NCBI GenBank assembly: GCA_036250195.1
Contig: JAVHZZ010000003.1
Location: 52,710,521 to 52,774,520 of the forward strand
Source of the DNA: Mixophyes australis
Taxonomy: Eukaryota; Chordata; Amphibia; Anura; Limnodynastidae
Length of the DNA: 64,000 bases
Reading direction: 5' to 3'
Numbering within the stretch: position 1 is the first letter of the stretch; each line of letters begins with the position of its first letter. The translations under genes and the position numbers were made by a program. This document shows, piece by piece, positions 41,364 through 52,162 of the stretch. A model generated the notes under the pieces. That model was not told the DNA's origin, did not search any database, and saw nothing but the letters and a program-made list of their open reading frames with translations.

Positions 41364-41365
<2 letters not shown>
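40986..41365. other. No recognised element
   Basis: Contains G/C runs near 41270-41320; otherwise unremarkable. Confidence 0.35.

Positions 41366-41402
<37 letters not shown>
41366..41402. repeat. (TA)n microsatellite
   Basis: Pure TA repeat bordering the repeat at 41403. Confidence 0.95.
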
Positions 41403-41404
<2 letters not shown>

Positions 41405-41820
41405 ATAATATAAATGTCTAGTGGCGTGTGTTAGTCTGTCTGTGTGTGTGTGTAAAAAACAAAACCAAGCTGCAGCGCCACCTGCTGGGCGGAGTTATAC
41501 ACTGACCTACTAAATTCTTAGAGTGTGTGGGAAAAAAAATTCAGAAAGGGCTGAAATTTGGTATACTAAGATGTTTTTAATTTGTTAATTTAATTTGTTA
41601 ATTGTTAAAAGTGTTTATAAAGATTTAAAAAAAATATATATATATTTCTTGAAGGAGAAGTGACAGTTGGGAGTGGTTGGGGGTTTGCGGGGGGTGACAG
41701 TGGGGAGTGGTTGGTGGTTGAGGCCTGGGCTATGGCCCAAATGCATGACAAGAACCTTTTTAACACCTTAATTAGCTGGATTTAACTAGACTGCATGAGT
41801 ATCATGCACGGGTTAACGTG

Positions 41821-41825
<5 letters not shown>
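41403..41825 (+). mobile_element. (TA)n-flanked repeat, short copy
   Basis: Runs from 'aaatgtctagtggcgtgtgt' to 'gcatgagtatcatgcacggg'. It is the reverse complement of most of 62184-62806 but lacks about 190 bp. It includes 'gctgcagcgccacctgctgg'. No coding capacity; class uncertain. Confidence 0.7.

Positions 41826-41856
<31 letters not shown>
41826..41856. repeat. (TA)n microsatellite
   Basis: Pure TA repeat on the other side of the same element. Confidence 0.95.
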
Positions 41857-41858
<2 letters not shown>

Positions 41859-41989
41859 TTCAGTTGCCTGAACACTATCCGTATATTTTAGTTTGTGATA
41901 TGTTTGTTTCCAGAAACAAATATACCGTTATAGCATATATTAGTATCATGTTGTGACACTGTGTTGAGCTATTGTCCCAGCGATGACTC

Positions 41990-42330
41990 TTCACAAAAGA
42001 CAATTTCGAGTTCTGACCTGGAGTCTTTGCTGCGCATGCTCAGAGGTCATCTATGATACTCAACGCAGGGGAGAGCAAGAAGACCCCACGCCGGCTGTGC
42101 TCTTCTCATAGGATGAGTAGCTAACGCCATCTGCAGATGGCATTAGCTATCAGGGTCAAACTCTTGAAAAATTTGCCCCCATTGAGTATTATAATAACTG
42201 CTGGATTGTGCATCAATTTGCCTAATATCTCCTGTGACTTTTGTTAAATGGCCACTTTACTTAAAAATGCCTGAACCATGCAATAAAAGCCGTTCCGGCA
42301 TGTTTCGGGTTTGATAAATAGGCCCCTAAA
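41990..42330. repeat. MITE-like sequence with TTTGATAAATAGGCCCCTAA end
   Basis: The right end matches the style of foldback MITE termini here, and an internal hairpin AGCTAACGCCATCTGCAGATGGCATTAGCT is present. The left end is not clear. Confidence 0.4.
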
Positions 42331-43383
42331 GCTCAAGAGGATTATAGAAATCTGATGATAAAAACACTTCGCCAATTCTATTTATACACAGAACACAATC
42401 CCGATACAATGATACACATAAGAAACCCTTTTTTTTTTCTCTACACACATTTTGTCTTGAATATAACCCTGACCTGGATACATCCGAATTTAATATGAAC
42501 TGCACAGAATACCACAATAGGAAAAATCCATTGTTGCACAAAACGATGACTACTGACTCTGTCTCCCACTTCACATTCCTCGGGTCAGTGTGGTTTGGAA
42601 AGAAACCCTTCCACCTACTTTAAACTGCTCTAAGTGACGTACCGCGGTGCATGTTTCAAAAGCAGCCTCAGGTAAAGTAAATGGAAATGTTAACCGGCAG
42701 CGATGCACCTGGTGTTTTCACATTACCCTCATAGATACAGTTGAGCGTATTATGTTTGATTCTGCTACAACACACCCTACTAACAGTGTTCATTTCTGGG
42801 TGTGGCATTACCTAGATCAGTATCACATGCAGTAGTGATCTAGCGTACATTCCTTGTCAACATGAAATGAATACACTTGAAGAATCAGAGTAACTGTACA
42901 ATAGTCCTGTCGTTTTGTGAGATGTTTATGTAAAGCTTTTTTTTTTTTTATACCTTTAAATACTTGTTGTACATAGAGATAAGTGCAGGCCAAGTATCTG
43001 CCTGATCCAGATTTTTCTGACAGGTTTCAGTTTAACAAGATCTCATGTAATTCTGGCAAAAGTTTTGCAGGGCCAAATATTGCACACAGAACCCAAACTG
43101 TCAAATGTGTCAAGTTTTTAGAACCTGATGATTCCCTTATATTTTAACTCTTTTGGTGATTAGGTCTTTGCCCAATTTGCACCTCATGAGGCCACACCAT
43201 TTTATTGCACTTCTTTTTAACACAATAACCAAGTGCAAAATATCAATTTTTGGGTCCTTTTATTTATTTATTTTAATTGTCATTCTTTGTTTTCCTATTT
43301 CCACCAAATAAATGTCAGTAAACATTGTACAGCTGTTATTTAATTCTGTGGCTTCTTTACTTTAATAATTTGTTGGAGGTTTG
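42331..43383. other. No recognised element
   Basis: AT-rich non-coding sequence. Confidence 0.35.
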
Positions 43384-43579
43384 GGGGTAAATGTATTAAA
43401 ATCGGGTTTTTTTCAACTCGCCGGAAATCGGCGGGTTGACAGCTAAAATTTAAAATTTAAAGTGGCACTGGCTTGTAAAGGCAAGTTTGCCTTTACAAGC
43501 CAGCGCCACTTTAAACTTTAGCTGTCAACTCGCCGATTTCCGGCGAGTTGAAAAAAACGGATGTTAATACATTTACCCC
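43384..43579. mobile_element. Foldback MITE, GGGGTAAATGTATTAA family
   Basis: A long palindrome. GGGGTAAATGTATTAAAAT is mirrored by the right end, with inner arms 'caactcgccggaaatcggcg' and 'cttgtaaaggcaa / ttgcctttacaag' meeting near 43480-43495. Confidence 0.88.
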
Positions 43580-44587
43580 TTGCTCTCTTTTTTGAGCTAT
43601 TATAAAATATATGTATGTTTTGTGTGTTTTTTTTAACCACATTACTGTTGTGTGACACTTCTTTGGAATAGGATGCCCCCCATATCTATGGTACAGCATG
43701 TAAACACATTCTCTAACACTAAGGGCACTCTTTGGCAAAGGGGATTTTAATCTAAACTAATTCTATACAAATATAATATAAGAATAATCTTCATATATTT
43801 AATAAAGGAAACAGCGGTGATCACATCAATGGTGTTTCCTGTAGTCTCTCAAGGTGTAATTATAATGCAGGATGGTCTTTTCTATGAGTGTGCTTTCCCC
43901 ATAGTGAACAGGTAACCAGGAGGACACCTGATCACTGTTCACCACTGTGTGGGAGTGGATGTAAGTGACGTAGTTTTTACGCTGTTGATCTATGTGTAGG
44001 ACAGGCGATGATTTCGAACAGAAATGGGCAAAAGGTAAATAGCGGGCATCCACTAATAGATCCCAGCTGAGTACCCAGGGCCATGCCTGTGAAGCGTCAT
44101 GTCCCGGGATTCCGGCAGCGCTATCTTATTGACCTGGAACCTCGGCACACCAGCTGACTATGTGGAGGACCCGGGAACATCTGCTGCCTATGGAACTTCT
44201 CATCCAAAGTCAGCAGATGTTCCAAGTATTTTGCTTGTTAGCAGAGATGCTTCAATAGCAGCTGCTGTCTCTGTAACCAGTCTCAGAACTGCTGCCAAGC
44301 AGCATCTACGGGACCAGGTGAGGGGGGGCAATAGCCGCTATACCACCTTTAACGGTGGTAGTTCTACCAATGCCTGCACCCACTATCATCTCCTATCAGC
44401 ACAGAGCATGCCCAGAAGAGCTGAGTGGGGGCCATGGGAGATTGTACCACATCACCAATATCCCCTCCCCACAATTTGATATGGGAATCTTAGAGAATGG
44501 GAAATTCCCTGTATATAAATATTATTGCACTGCCGATAAGAGCTTATTTAATCTCGGCTGAACTTGTAGTTCTATGTCTTATGATGG
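43580..44587. other. No recognised element
   Basis: A plus-strand frame at 44099-44479 (126 codons) has no recognisable domain. I would not call it a gene. Confidence 0.35.
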
Positions 44588-46335
44588 ACACACACACCTG
44601 TGCTCTCCCCTGACTTGTGCTCCCACACACCTGTCCCCTCCCCTGACTTGTGCTCCCACACACCTGTGCTCTCCCCTGACTGGTGCTCCCACACACCTGT
44701 GCCCTCCCCTGACTTGGGCTCCCACACACCTGTGCCCTCCCCTGACTTGTGCTCCCACACACCTGTGCACTCCCCTGACTTGTGCTCCCACACACTTGTG
44801 CCCTCCCCTGACTTGTGCTCCCACACACTTGTGCTCTCCCCTGACTTGTGCTCCCACACACGTGTGCCCTCCCCTGACTTGTGCTCCCACACACCAGAGC
44901 TCTCACTTGACTTGTACTCCCACACACTTGTGCCCTCCACTGACTTGTGCTCCCACACACTTGTGCTCTCCCCTGACTTGTGCTCCCACACACCTGTGGC
45001 CTCCCCTGACTTGTGCTCCCACACACTTGTGCTCTCCTCTGACTTGTGCTCCTACACACTTGTGCTTTCCCCTGACTTGTGCTCCCACACACCTGTGGCC
45101 TCCCTGACTGGTGCTCCCACACATCTGTGGCCTCCCCTGACTGGTGCTCCCACACACCTGTGCCCTCCCCTGACTTGTGCTCCCACACACCTGTGCCCTC
45201 CCCTGACTTGTGCTCCCACACACATGTGCTCTCCCCTGACTGGTGCTCCCACACACCTGTGGCCTCCCTGACTGGTGCTCCCACACATCTGTGGCCTCCC
45301 CTGACTGGTGCTCCCACACACCTGTGTCCTCCCCTGACTTGGGCTCCCACACACCTGTGCCCTCCCCTGACTTGTGCTCCCACACACCTGTGCACTCCCC
45401 TGACTTGTGCTCCCACACACTTGTGCCCTCCCCTGACTTGTGCTCCCACACACTTGTGCTCTCCCCTGACTTGTGCTCCCACACACGTGTGCCCTCCCCT
45501 GACTTGTGCTCCCACACACCAGAGCTCTCACTTGACTTGTACTCCCACACACTTGTGCCCTCCACTGACTTGTGCTCCCACACACTTGTGCTCTCCCCTG
45601 ACTTGTGCTCCCACACACCTGTGGCCTCCCCTGACTTGTGCTCCCACACACTTGTGCTCTCCTCTGACTTGTGCTCCTACACACTTGTGCTTTCCCCTGA
45701 CTTGTGCTCCCACACACCTGTGGCCTCCCTGACTGGTGCTCCCACACATCTGTGGCCTCCCCTGACTGGTGCTCCCACACACCTGTGCCCTCCCCTGACT
45801 TGTGCTCCCACACACCTGTGCCCTCCCCTGACTTGTGCTCCCACACACATGTGCTCTCCCCTGACTGGTGCTCCCACACACCTGTGCCCTCCCCTGACTT
45901 GTGCTCCCACACACCTGTGGCCTCCCCTGACTGGTGCTCCCACACACCAGAGCTCTCACCTGACTTGTACTCCCACACACCTGTGCCCTCCCCTGACTTG
46001 TGCTCCCACACACCTGTGCCCTCCCCTGACTTGTGCTCCCACACACCTGTGCCCTCCCCTGACTTGTGCTCCCACACACCTGTGGCCTCCCCTGACTTGT
46101 GCTCCCACACACACCTGTGCCCTCCCCTGACTTGTGCTCCCACACACGTGTGCCCTCCCCTGACTTGTGCTCCCACACACCTGTGGCCTCCCCTGACTTG
46201 TGCTCCCACACACCTGTGCCCTCCCCTGACTTGTGCTCCCACACACACCTGTGCCCTCCCCTGACTTGTGCTCCCACACACCTGTGCCCTCCCCTGACTT
46301 GTGCTCCCACACACCTGTGGCCTCCCCTGACTTGT
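44588..46335. repeat. 33-bp minisatellite, about 53 units, with higher-order duplication
   Basis: Unit 'cctgacttgtgctcccacac' plus 'acctgtgccctcc' with variants. Marker units recur exactly 625 bp apart ('gacttgggct' at 44711 and 45336; 'cagagctctcacttgac' at about 44896 and 45521), showing a duplicated block of 18 full units plus one 31-bp unit. The open frames on both strands follow from the 33-bp period. Confidence 0.95.
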
Positions 46336-46560
46336 AAGAAAATTAAGTTTCACTTAAAATGCGCCTGCTCGGCAGACACAGACCTTTTTTCATTTTGCCA
46401 AGATCGGATTGCGAGCAGAGGATGCCAGCCTTCATGCCAATACTTAGAAGAGGAAATAAATCTGCTAAACAAGGATTGTGGGGGGTCTTTATGTAGAATA
46501 ACGTTTTTATTTCTACAATGTGTGTTTTTGAACATTTTTCCCTGTGTATGACAGGTCCTA
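46336..46560. other. No recognised element
   Basis: Unique-looking sequence right of the minisatellite. Confidence 0.35.
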
Positions 46561-46680
46561 GCAGGTCCTGGACACCAGAGCATGTTGGCACTTGTGTTTT
46601 CTCATGTGTCAGCATGCTCTGGCAGCCTTGGGAATGTTGGAGCTTGTAGTACTACAAGTGCCAGCATGTCCCACCACTTA
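46561..46680. repeat. Inverted-repeat element with 'ccagcatg' words
   Basis: CCAGAGCATG (46579) is mirrored by CATGCTCTGG about 30 bp later. The next part has 'gttggagcttgtagtactacaagtgccagcatg', a palindrome around TAGTA. It carries ACTACAAGTGCCAGCATG, similar to ZNF143/THAP11 sites. Confidence 0.55.
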
Positions 46681-47903
46681 AAGTCTGCCAGTGCTTGATG
46701 GGAGTATGCCATGAAAAAAAATCTATATTTAAACCTTTAATTATATTAATTAAGCCACACCTACTGCCCAGGGTTGTAGCAATAGCCCTAGTGCTATCAC
46801 CATGGGATGGGTTTGTCCTAGGGGGGCCCACATTTTTATTGCTGACCAGCAAAGGACTTGTTGCCACTATGTGGGTTTTCCTGCCATTGTGCCTTTAGCC
46901 CTGGTTGGGATAACCTAGTGCTGATATGGGCATTTACCGGTTGACCACATGCGTCTGCTGATACCAGCCTAGGCTGGCAGCAGTAGAGCTGGTTTTACTG
47001 TTTTAATTTTAAAGGGGGCGGGGAGCCTTTAATTCCCTTTCTTTCTTTTATTTATTTTAAAAGTGTATTAACTATGCTATGCCAATGGGATTCATATTAG
47101 ATTTTTTTTTACAGTATGTGTTATATAATTTCTAAAGAATATTTACAGGAATGTATTACACAATCCAGAAGTGATTTATGCATTGTTTTATTACTGAAAC
47201 ATACAAAGCAGGGAAAGTATGCAGGTGGAGCATTACAGGTTGCAGTGCAGAAGATGACACATAGATAAGGATACACTGGATTTCGGGAGAGTGATGTCAG
47301 ACAGGTTAGTAATGGTGAATGGAATTACAAAAATGTGCATCCGCACTGCTGGTGTTGCTGAGTGAAAAACTGTCATTTGTTTCCCTTTATAGCTATTGTT
47401 GGGAAAAGCTAGATGACCCCACTTGGCAGATTGCTTTGAAAAAGAATCAGAGCCAGTACTAGTAACACATTGGATGTCATCTATTGAAGCACAGGTATAG
47501 AAAGAATATTCAAAATTGTTAGAAAACTTCTGCATTAGTTTATCCCAAGTACCTTCTGAAGTGTGTACTTGTATTCAAAGTAATCAAGAAAGTTTAAAAA
47601 TACTCCTGCTAGTTTTGTTTTGAATATATAAAATATTTTAGTTGTATATATTAGTATTATTTTGAGATTAAGTGGTAGACTACCCTCCCTTGAACCTGTC
47701 TGATGTACCCCTGGTGTTACACATACCATAGAGGAGAAACAGCCAGACCTGGCTCAAGGCAGAGTCTGACGGGGCATCAACCATGGGGCATGGCATGCTG
47801 GGGCATCGGTATGATGATCACAGGCTACAGAAGGAGTGCCCCTTATATTCCACTCTATAGGCTGCGTGCTGCCTCTCAATGGCAATAGAGGGAGAAGAGA
47901 CAA
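46681..47903. other. No recognised element
   Basis: A 100-codon minus-strand frame at 47233-47535 shows no family feature. Treated as non-coding. Confidence 0.35.
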
Positions 47904-47945
47904 GGAGAAAGTGGCGCTATATAAATAAATGGTGATGATGATGAT
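47904..47945 (+). mobile_element. V-SINE/L2 tail fragment
   Basis: 'gtggcgctatataaataaat' followed by (GGTGATGAT)-type repeats; only the tail remains. Confidence 0.6.
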
Positions 47946-48360
47946 GAGAAAGATGTCCTAAAATAATATTTAAACTGCATTGTCACACTAACATGCAGCA
48001 TGCATAATGTATATGAGTCAGGGATTCCGTGCCTGATATTCACTAATTCCCTAAAACTGAGCAGTATATCCGAGCAGGAACAAATGTCAGATTAAGGACT
48101 TCATCTGCTTGGAAATGAGAACTGATACACATGCATCTATTATGTTCAAGCTTGATTCTCTGACTTATTCTCTGTTTTGTTATAAAACAAAGAATTAGAG
48201 TGCCCTGGAGCAGCTATCTTCCGTGTCATGTGACTTCCTCTGCACCATGCAACTTGGAACCTGTACAACACAACCAATCAGAGGAGAAGAGAGTGTTCTC
48301 CCTTCTTCTTCTGTGCCATAGAGTCTGCGGGCTCCAACTATAAAGGGAAGTGAGGGAAGT
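47946..48360. other. No recognised element
   Basis: Non-coding sequence left of the 21-bp array. Confidence 0.35.
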
Positions 48361-48364
48361 GTGA

Positions 48365-48672
48365 AAAGGTATGTGGGTGAGGTCTAATAGGCAATTGGGA
48401 GGTCTAATGGGCATGTGGGGAGGTCTGATGGGCATGTAGGGAGGTCTGATGGGCATGTATGGAGCATGTGGAGAGGTCTGATGGGCATATAGAAGGTCTG
48501 ATGTCATGTGAGGAGTTCTGATGAGCTTATAAGGAGTATGTTATGAGGTCTCAGGGCAATTGGGGAGGTCTGATGGGCATGTGGGGAGATCTGATGACGT
48601 GGGAGGCTTGATGGGCATGTAAGGGGCATGTAGGGAGGTCTGATGGCATGTCGCGAGGTCTGATGGGCATGG
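48365..48672. repeat. About 21-bp minisatellite, decayed
   Basis: About 14 irregular units of 'gaggtctgatgggcatgtgg' with deletions and substitutions. Confidence 0.88.
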
Positions 48673-48890
48673 CTCTTTTTCGGTATCTATAGATAATTTT
48701 TGGCTCTTAGTCTCTGACTGGTTGGTCACTCCAGCCATATAATATTAAAGCAGAGCAGCAGACCGGAAACAGGTCATTCACATGGATACGCACTAAATTG
48801 TTGACATGGCCTTCTCCTTGTCACCGCTACACCCAATCACAAAACACAGACCCCACATGGACACTCATTTAGAATTGTTGCCCAGAACAT

Positions 48891-49225
48891 GGGCAGCACG
48901 TTGGCTAAGTGGTTAGCACTTCTGCCTCACAGCACTGGGGTCATGAGTTCAATTCCCGACCATGGCCTTATCTGTGTGGAGTTTGTATGCTCTCCCCGTG
49001 TTTGCGTGGGTTTCCTCCGGGTGCTCCGATTTCCTCCCACAGTCCAAAAATATACTAGTAGGTTAATTGGCTGCTATCAAAATTGACCCTAGTCTCTGTC
49101 TGTCTGTCTGTTGGCCTGTGTGTGTGTGTTAGGGAATTTAGACTGTAAGCTCCAATGGGGCAGTGACTGAAGGGAATGAGTTCTCTGTACAGCGCTGCGG
49201 AATCAGTGGCGCTATATAAATAAAT
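48891..49225 (+). mobile_element. V-SINE, full length, tail interrupted
   Basis: The head has A box TGGCTAAGTGG (48902-48912) and B box GAGTTCAATTCC (48945-48956). The central domain TTTCCTCCGGGTGCTCCG, the 'gactgtaagctccaatgggg' block and the tail GGCGCTATATAAATAAAT follow in order. The microsatellite end of the tail is displaced to 50208 by an insertion. Confidence 0.9.
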
Positions 49226-50194
49226 AGAAAGAAAGTTGTCAGCGCTTATCCTTTAAACTGCATATCTGTGTGTGTCTAGCAAAATGAAAACATGAGGTAT
49301 TAGTTCATATTTTGATCAAAAGACTTAAGCCTGCATCCCACGTCAAGGGTACCTCATTATATGCAGGTCCTACACTGACCTATATGCTTTAAACACTATT
49401 AAAATGCAGTTAAAATCAGATGCACTCACCTCCCAGGTATAGGGGTTTACATCTAGCAAAGGCTGGCTTGTGAGCCACACCCAAATGTGCCTTAAATAGG
49501 CTCGATGGACAGCTTCTATGACAAAAAGGCAATATTTTGAAACAAAACCAGAGAAAAATAAGCCCGAGCTCCATATATCCCACATTATATATGGTACCAG
49601 CTGCTTGACAACAAGCCCGCGCTCGGTATATCCCATATTGTATGTGGTACCAGCTGCGTGGCAATATAAATGCCCATATATGTATAAAAAACAGAAAGAA
49701 AGTTGTCAGCGCTTATCCTTTAAACTGTATATCTGTGTGTGTGTCTAGCAAAATGAAAACATGAGGTATTAGTTCATATTTTGATCAAAAGACGTAAGCC
49801 TGCATCCCACGTCAAGGGTACCTCATTATATGCAGGTCCTACACTGACCTATATGCTTTAAACACTATTAAAATGCAGTTAAAATCAGATGCACTCACCT
49901 CCCAGGTATAGGGGTTTACATCTAGCAAAGGCTGGCTTGTGAGCCACACCCAAATGTGCCTTAAATAGGCTCGATGGACAGCTGCTATGACAAAAAGGCA
50001 ATATTTTGAAAGAAAACCAGAGAAAAATAGGCCCACACTCGGTATATCCCATATTGTATGTGGTACCAGCTGCGTGGCAATATAAATGCCCATATATGTA
50101 TACAAAACAGAAAGAAAGTTGTCAGCGCTTATCCTTTAAACTGCATATCTGTGTGTGTCTAGCAAAATGAAAACATGAGGTATTAGTTCATATT
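49226..50194. mobile_element. 969-bp internally tandem element inserted in the SINE tail
   Basis: Flanked by a perfect 13-bp duplication TATATAAATAAAT (49213-49225 and 50195-50207). The inside is 2.2 units of a 420-460 bp repeat starting 'agaaagttgtcagcgcttat' (near 49231, 49691 and 50111). Unit 1 has an extra internal duplication ('atatatcccacattat...' / 'gtatatcccatattgt...'). No ORF with domains. Class unknown. Confidence 0.8.
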
Positions 50195-50220
50195 TATATA
50201 AATAAATGATGATGATGATG
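50195..50220 (+). mobile_element. Displaced V-SINE tail end
   Basis: TATATAAATAAAT followed by (GAT)n; completes the SINE at 48891. Confidence 0.8.
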
Positions 50221-50925
50221 AATTACCTTTTAGTCTGTCCTTGCCACTTAACTGAGCTGCTAACTAGCAACCCATTGGCCTGTTATAACCACCATATCAC
50301 TCCATTACTGATCACACCTGACTCAGCTCATTCCAGTGTCCCCACAACTGTCTTCCATCGATGCTCCCTAGCAGGCTTGTCGCAGAACCTCATACTGCAT
50401 TTTCCCATTGCTTTCTTCCTAGACCCCTGTGCCATTCCTAAGACTTCATTCTCAACTTTCACTCAGTCATGTTGTGTTTCATCACTCTTCTCCATATTTA
50501 TTGCTATCCCACTAACTACTTGACAATAACTATGGGCAGATTCCTGAAATAATATATTTCCCCTATTTTTGCCCATTTTCCACATACAGTATATAGCACT
50601 TACAATAAAATATTTGTCCCTATCTATCTGAGAAAAATATAACATTTTTTCATGGCATTATCTCTTCAGGTGGCGCTGCCCCCATGAACTTCTTCCTTGG
50701 TGTAGAACAGGGAGGGACCTGTCAGGCTAGAAGTGTGGCACTGGGCTGTGACATCATAGTACCACACTTCCAGCCAATCACTGACATGGAGGAGTAGCAG
50801 CCGGGTTTCCCAAACCAGTTGAGATTCCCTTCTGCAAGCTCCAAAACCACAGCAATTAGCAGGGATGATGAAATACTAAGAGGATGCACTGCTCCTATAA
50901 TTTAAATAGCATATTTTATGTCATT
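50221..50925. other. No recognised element
   Basis: Non-coding sequence with no recognised repeat. Confidence 0.35.
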
Positions 50926-50930
50926 GTATA
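50926..50930. repeat. Solo-LTR target duplication GTATA (left)
   Basis: Identical to 51613-51617. Confidence 0.85.
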
Positions 50931-51612
50931 TGTCAGTCGCCGTCCCCGCACCTTCACTCGGTGTCGGGGACGGGCGCCTGATTCACTCCTCGGGTCCCGC
51001 TGCTAGGCAATGGGATGAATGACGCACTTACGCCCCGCCGCCAGGCACATGCGCGGGGGAGCGCGTCCCGTTGCCTAGCACTATTCTGTTCACCTGACAC
51101 CCGCTCTCCAATCCAGATCCAGCGCTCCCTATTTCAGGAAGTCTCTGGCACCATTAGGGTGCCAGAGTATCGTGGATGGTTCCCCTGCTCCAGCGTCTCA
51201 CAGTTCCCAGCTGTTTACTGACTGATGCTTTGGCTCCCGAACCGGCTTGTCTGACACTCCCTGCGGATCTCCATTGGGCATTATTCTGTCCTTTGGCTTT
51301 GACTTCAGACCGTCTGACTACGCTTTTGTTCAACTCCTCTGTACTGCGCTGCCAGCACGGCTTGACCTCGGATCACCTAACTACGCTTCTGCCTGAACCT
51401 AATACCTTCCAACCTCTGGTCTATACAGAGTCTCCTACCTGCACCACCTCACTGGTGGCTAGCCCGGAGAGCCGCGACCTACGTACTCCTGCAGCGAATT
51501 CCAAACTTCCTTGCGGGGGTCCCTGGTGAAAAACATGAGTACGTTTAGACTCCGGGCCTCCAGGTTAGCAGTGTCAATACCAGTAAGTGGCCTCAGCATT
51601 TGAACCGTGACA
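50931..51612 (+). mobile_element. Sushi-type gypsy solo LTR
   Basis: 682 bp, TGTCAGTCGCC ... CCGTGACA, flanked by GTATA. It shares 'cgtcccgttgcctagca' and the 'cttgcgggggtccctggtga' block with the 18.0 kb LTR. It also has the same predicted RNA-start word GCCAGAGTATC at 51161, 31 nt after a TATTT-like box at 51130. The start word lies in a perfect inverted repeat CTCTGGCACC / GGTGCCAGAG. Confidence 0.9.
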
Positions 51613-51807
51613 GTATAGTTCGAAGACTACAATACATGATGCACATAATAACTGGAATGCTGAAAGCATTGTTCTGTGATAGTTGGGTTTCTTTCGGGTT
51701 GGGGTATGGGGCCAAAAGCCCTTTTGCCCTGGACTCCACTTGGTCTAGAACTGTCCCCGAGTGTACCTGTCACCTACACCCAACAGAAGCAGCCATATGC
51801 ATAAGAT

Positions 51808-51927
51808 CATCATCATCATCATCATCTATTTATATAGCGCCACTGATTCCACAGCTCTCTACAGAGAACTCATTCACATCAGTCCCTGCCCCATTTGAGC
51901 TTACAGTCTAAATTCCCTAACACGCAC

Positions 51928-51964
<37 letters not shown>

Positions 51965-52162
51965 AGGGTCAATTTTGATAGCAGCTAATTAACCTACTAG
52001 TATATTTTTGGAGTGTGGGAGGAAACCGGATCACCGGGAGGAAACCCACGCAAACACGGGGAGAACATACAAACTACACACAGATAAGGCCATGGTCGGT
52101 AATTGAACTCATGACCCTAGCGCTGTGAGGCAGAAGTGCTAACCACTGAGCCACCATGCTAA
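51808..52162 (-). mobile_element. V-SINE, full length
   Basis: Minus-strand copy: (CAT)n and the GCGCTATATAAATAGATG tail at the left, a (GA)n tract at 51930-51961, the central domain, and head boxes near 52100-52155. Confidence 0.9.

Noticed and set aside
44588..46335. CRISPR-like regular array
   Set aside because: Contiguous tandem units with no unique spacers; a eukaryotic minisatellite.
44544..46353. Long open frames (up to 433 codons) on both strands
   Set aside because: They are produced by a 33-bp repeat without stops in several frames. Units of 31 bp break the frame, and both strands are equally open.
47233..47535. 100-codon minus-strand ORF
   Set aside because: No recognisable motif and no neighbouring gene structure.
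48891..48965. tRNA gene
   Set aside because: The A and B boxes belong to the V-SINE head; no complete cloverleaf is evident.
49226..50194. Ribozyme-bearing retrozyme
   Set aside because: The multimer-with-duplication layout fits, but I could not find CUGANGA and GAAA cores in a plausible arrangement on either strand.
50206..50523. 105-codon plus-strand ORF
   Set aside because: Begins in the (GAT)n of a SINE tail and has no domain.
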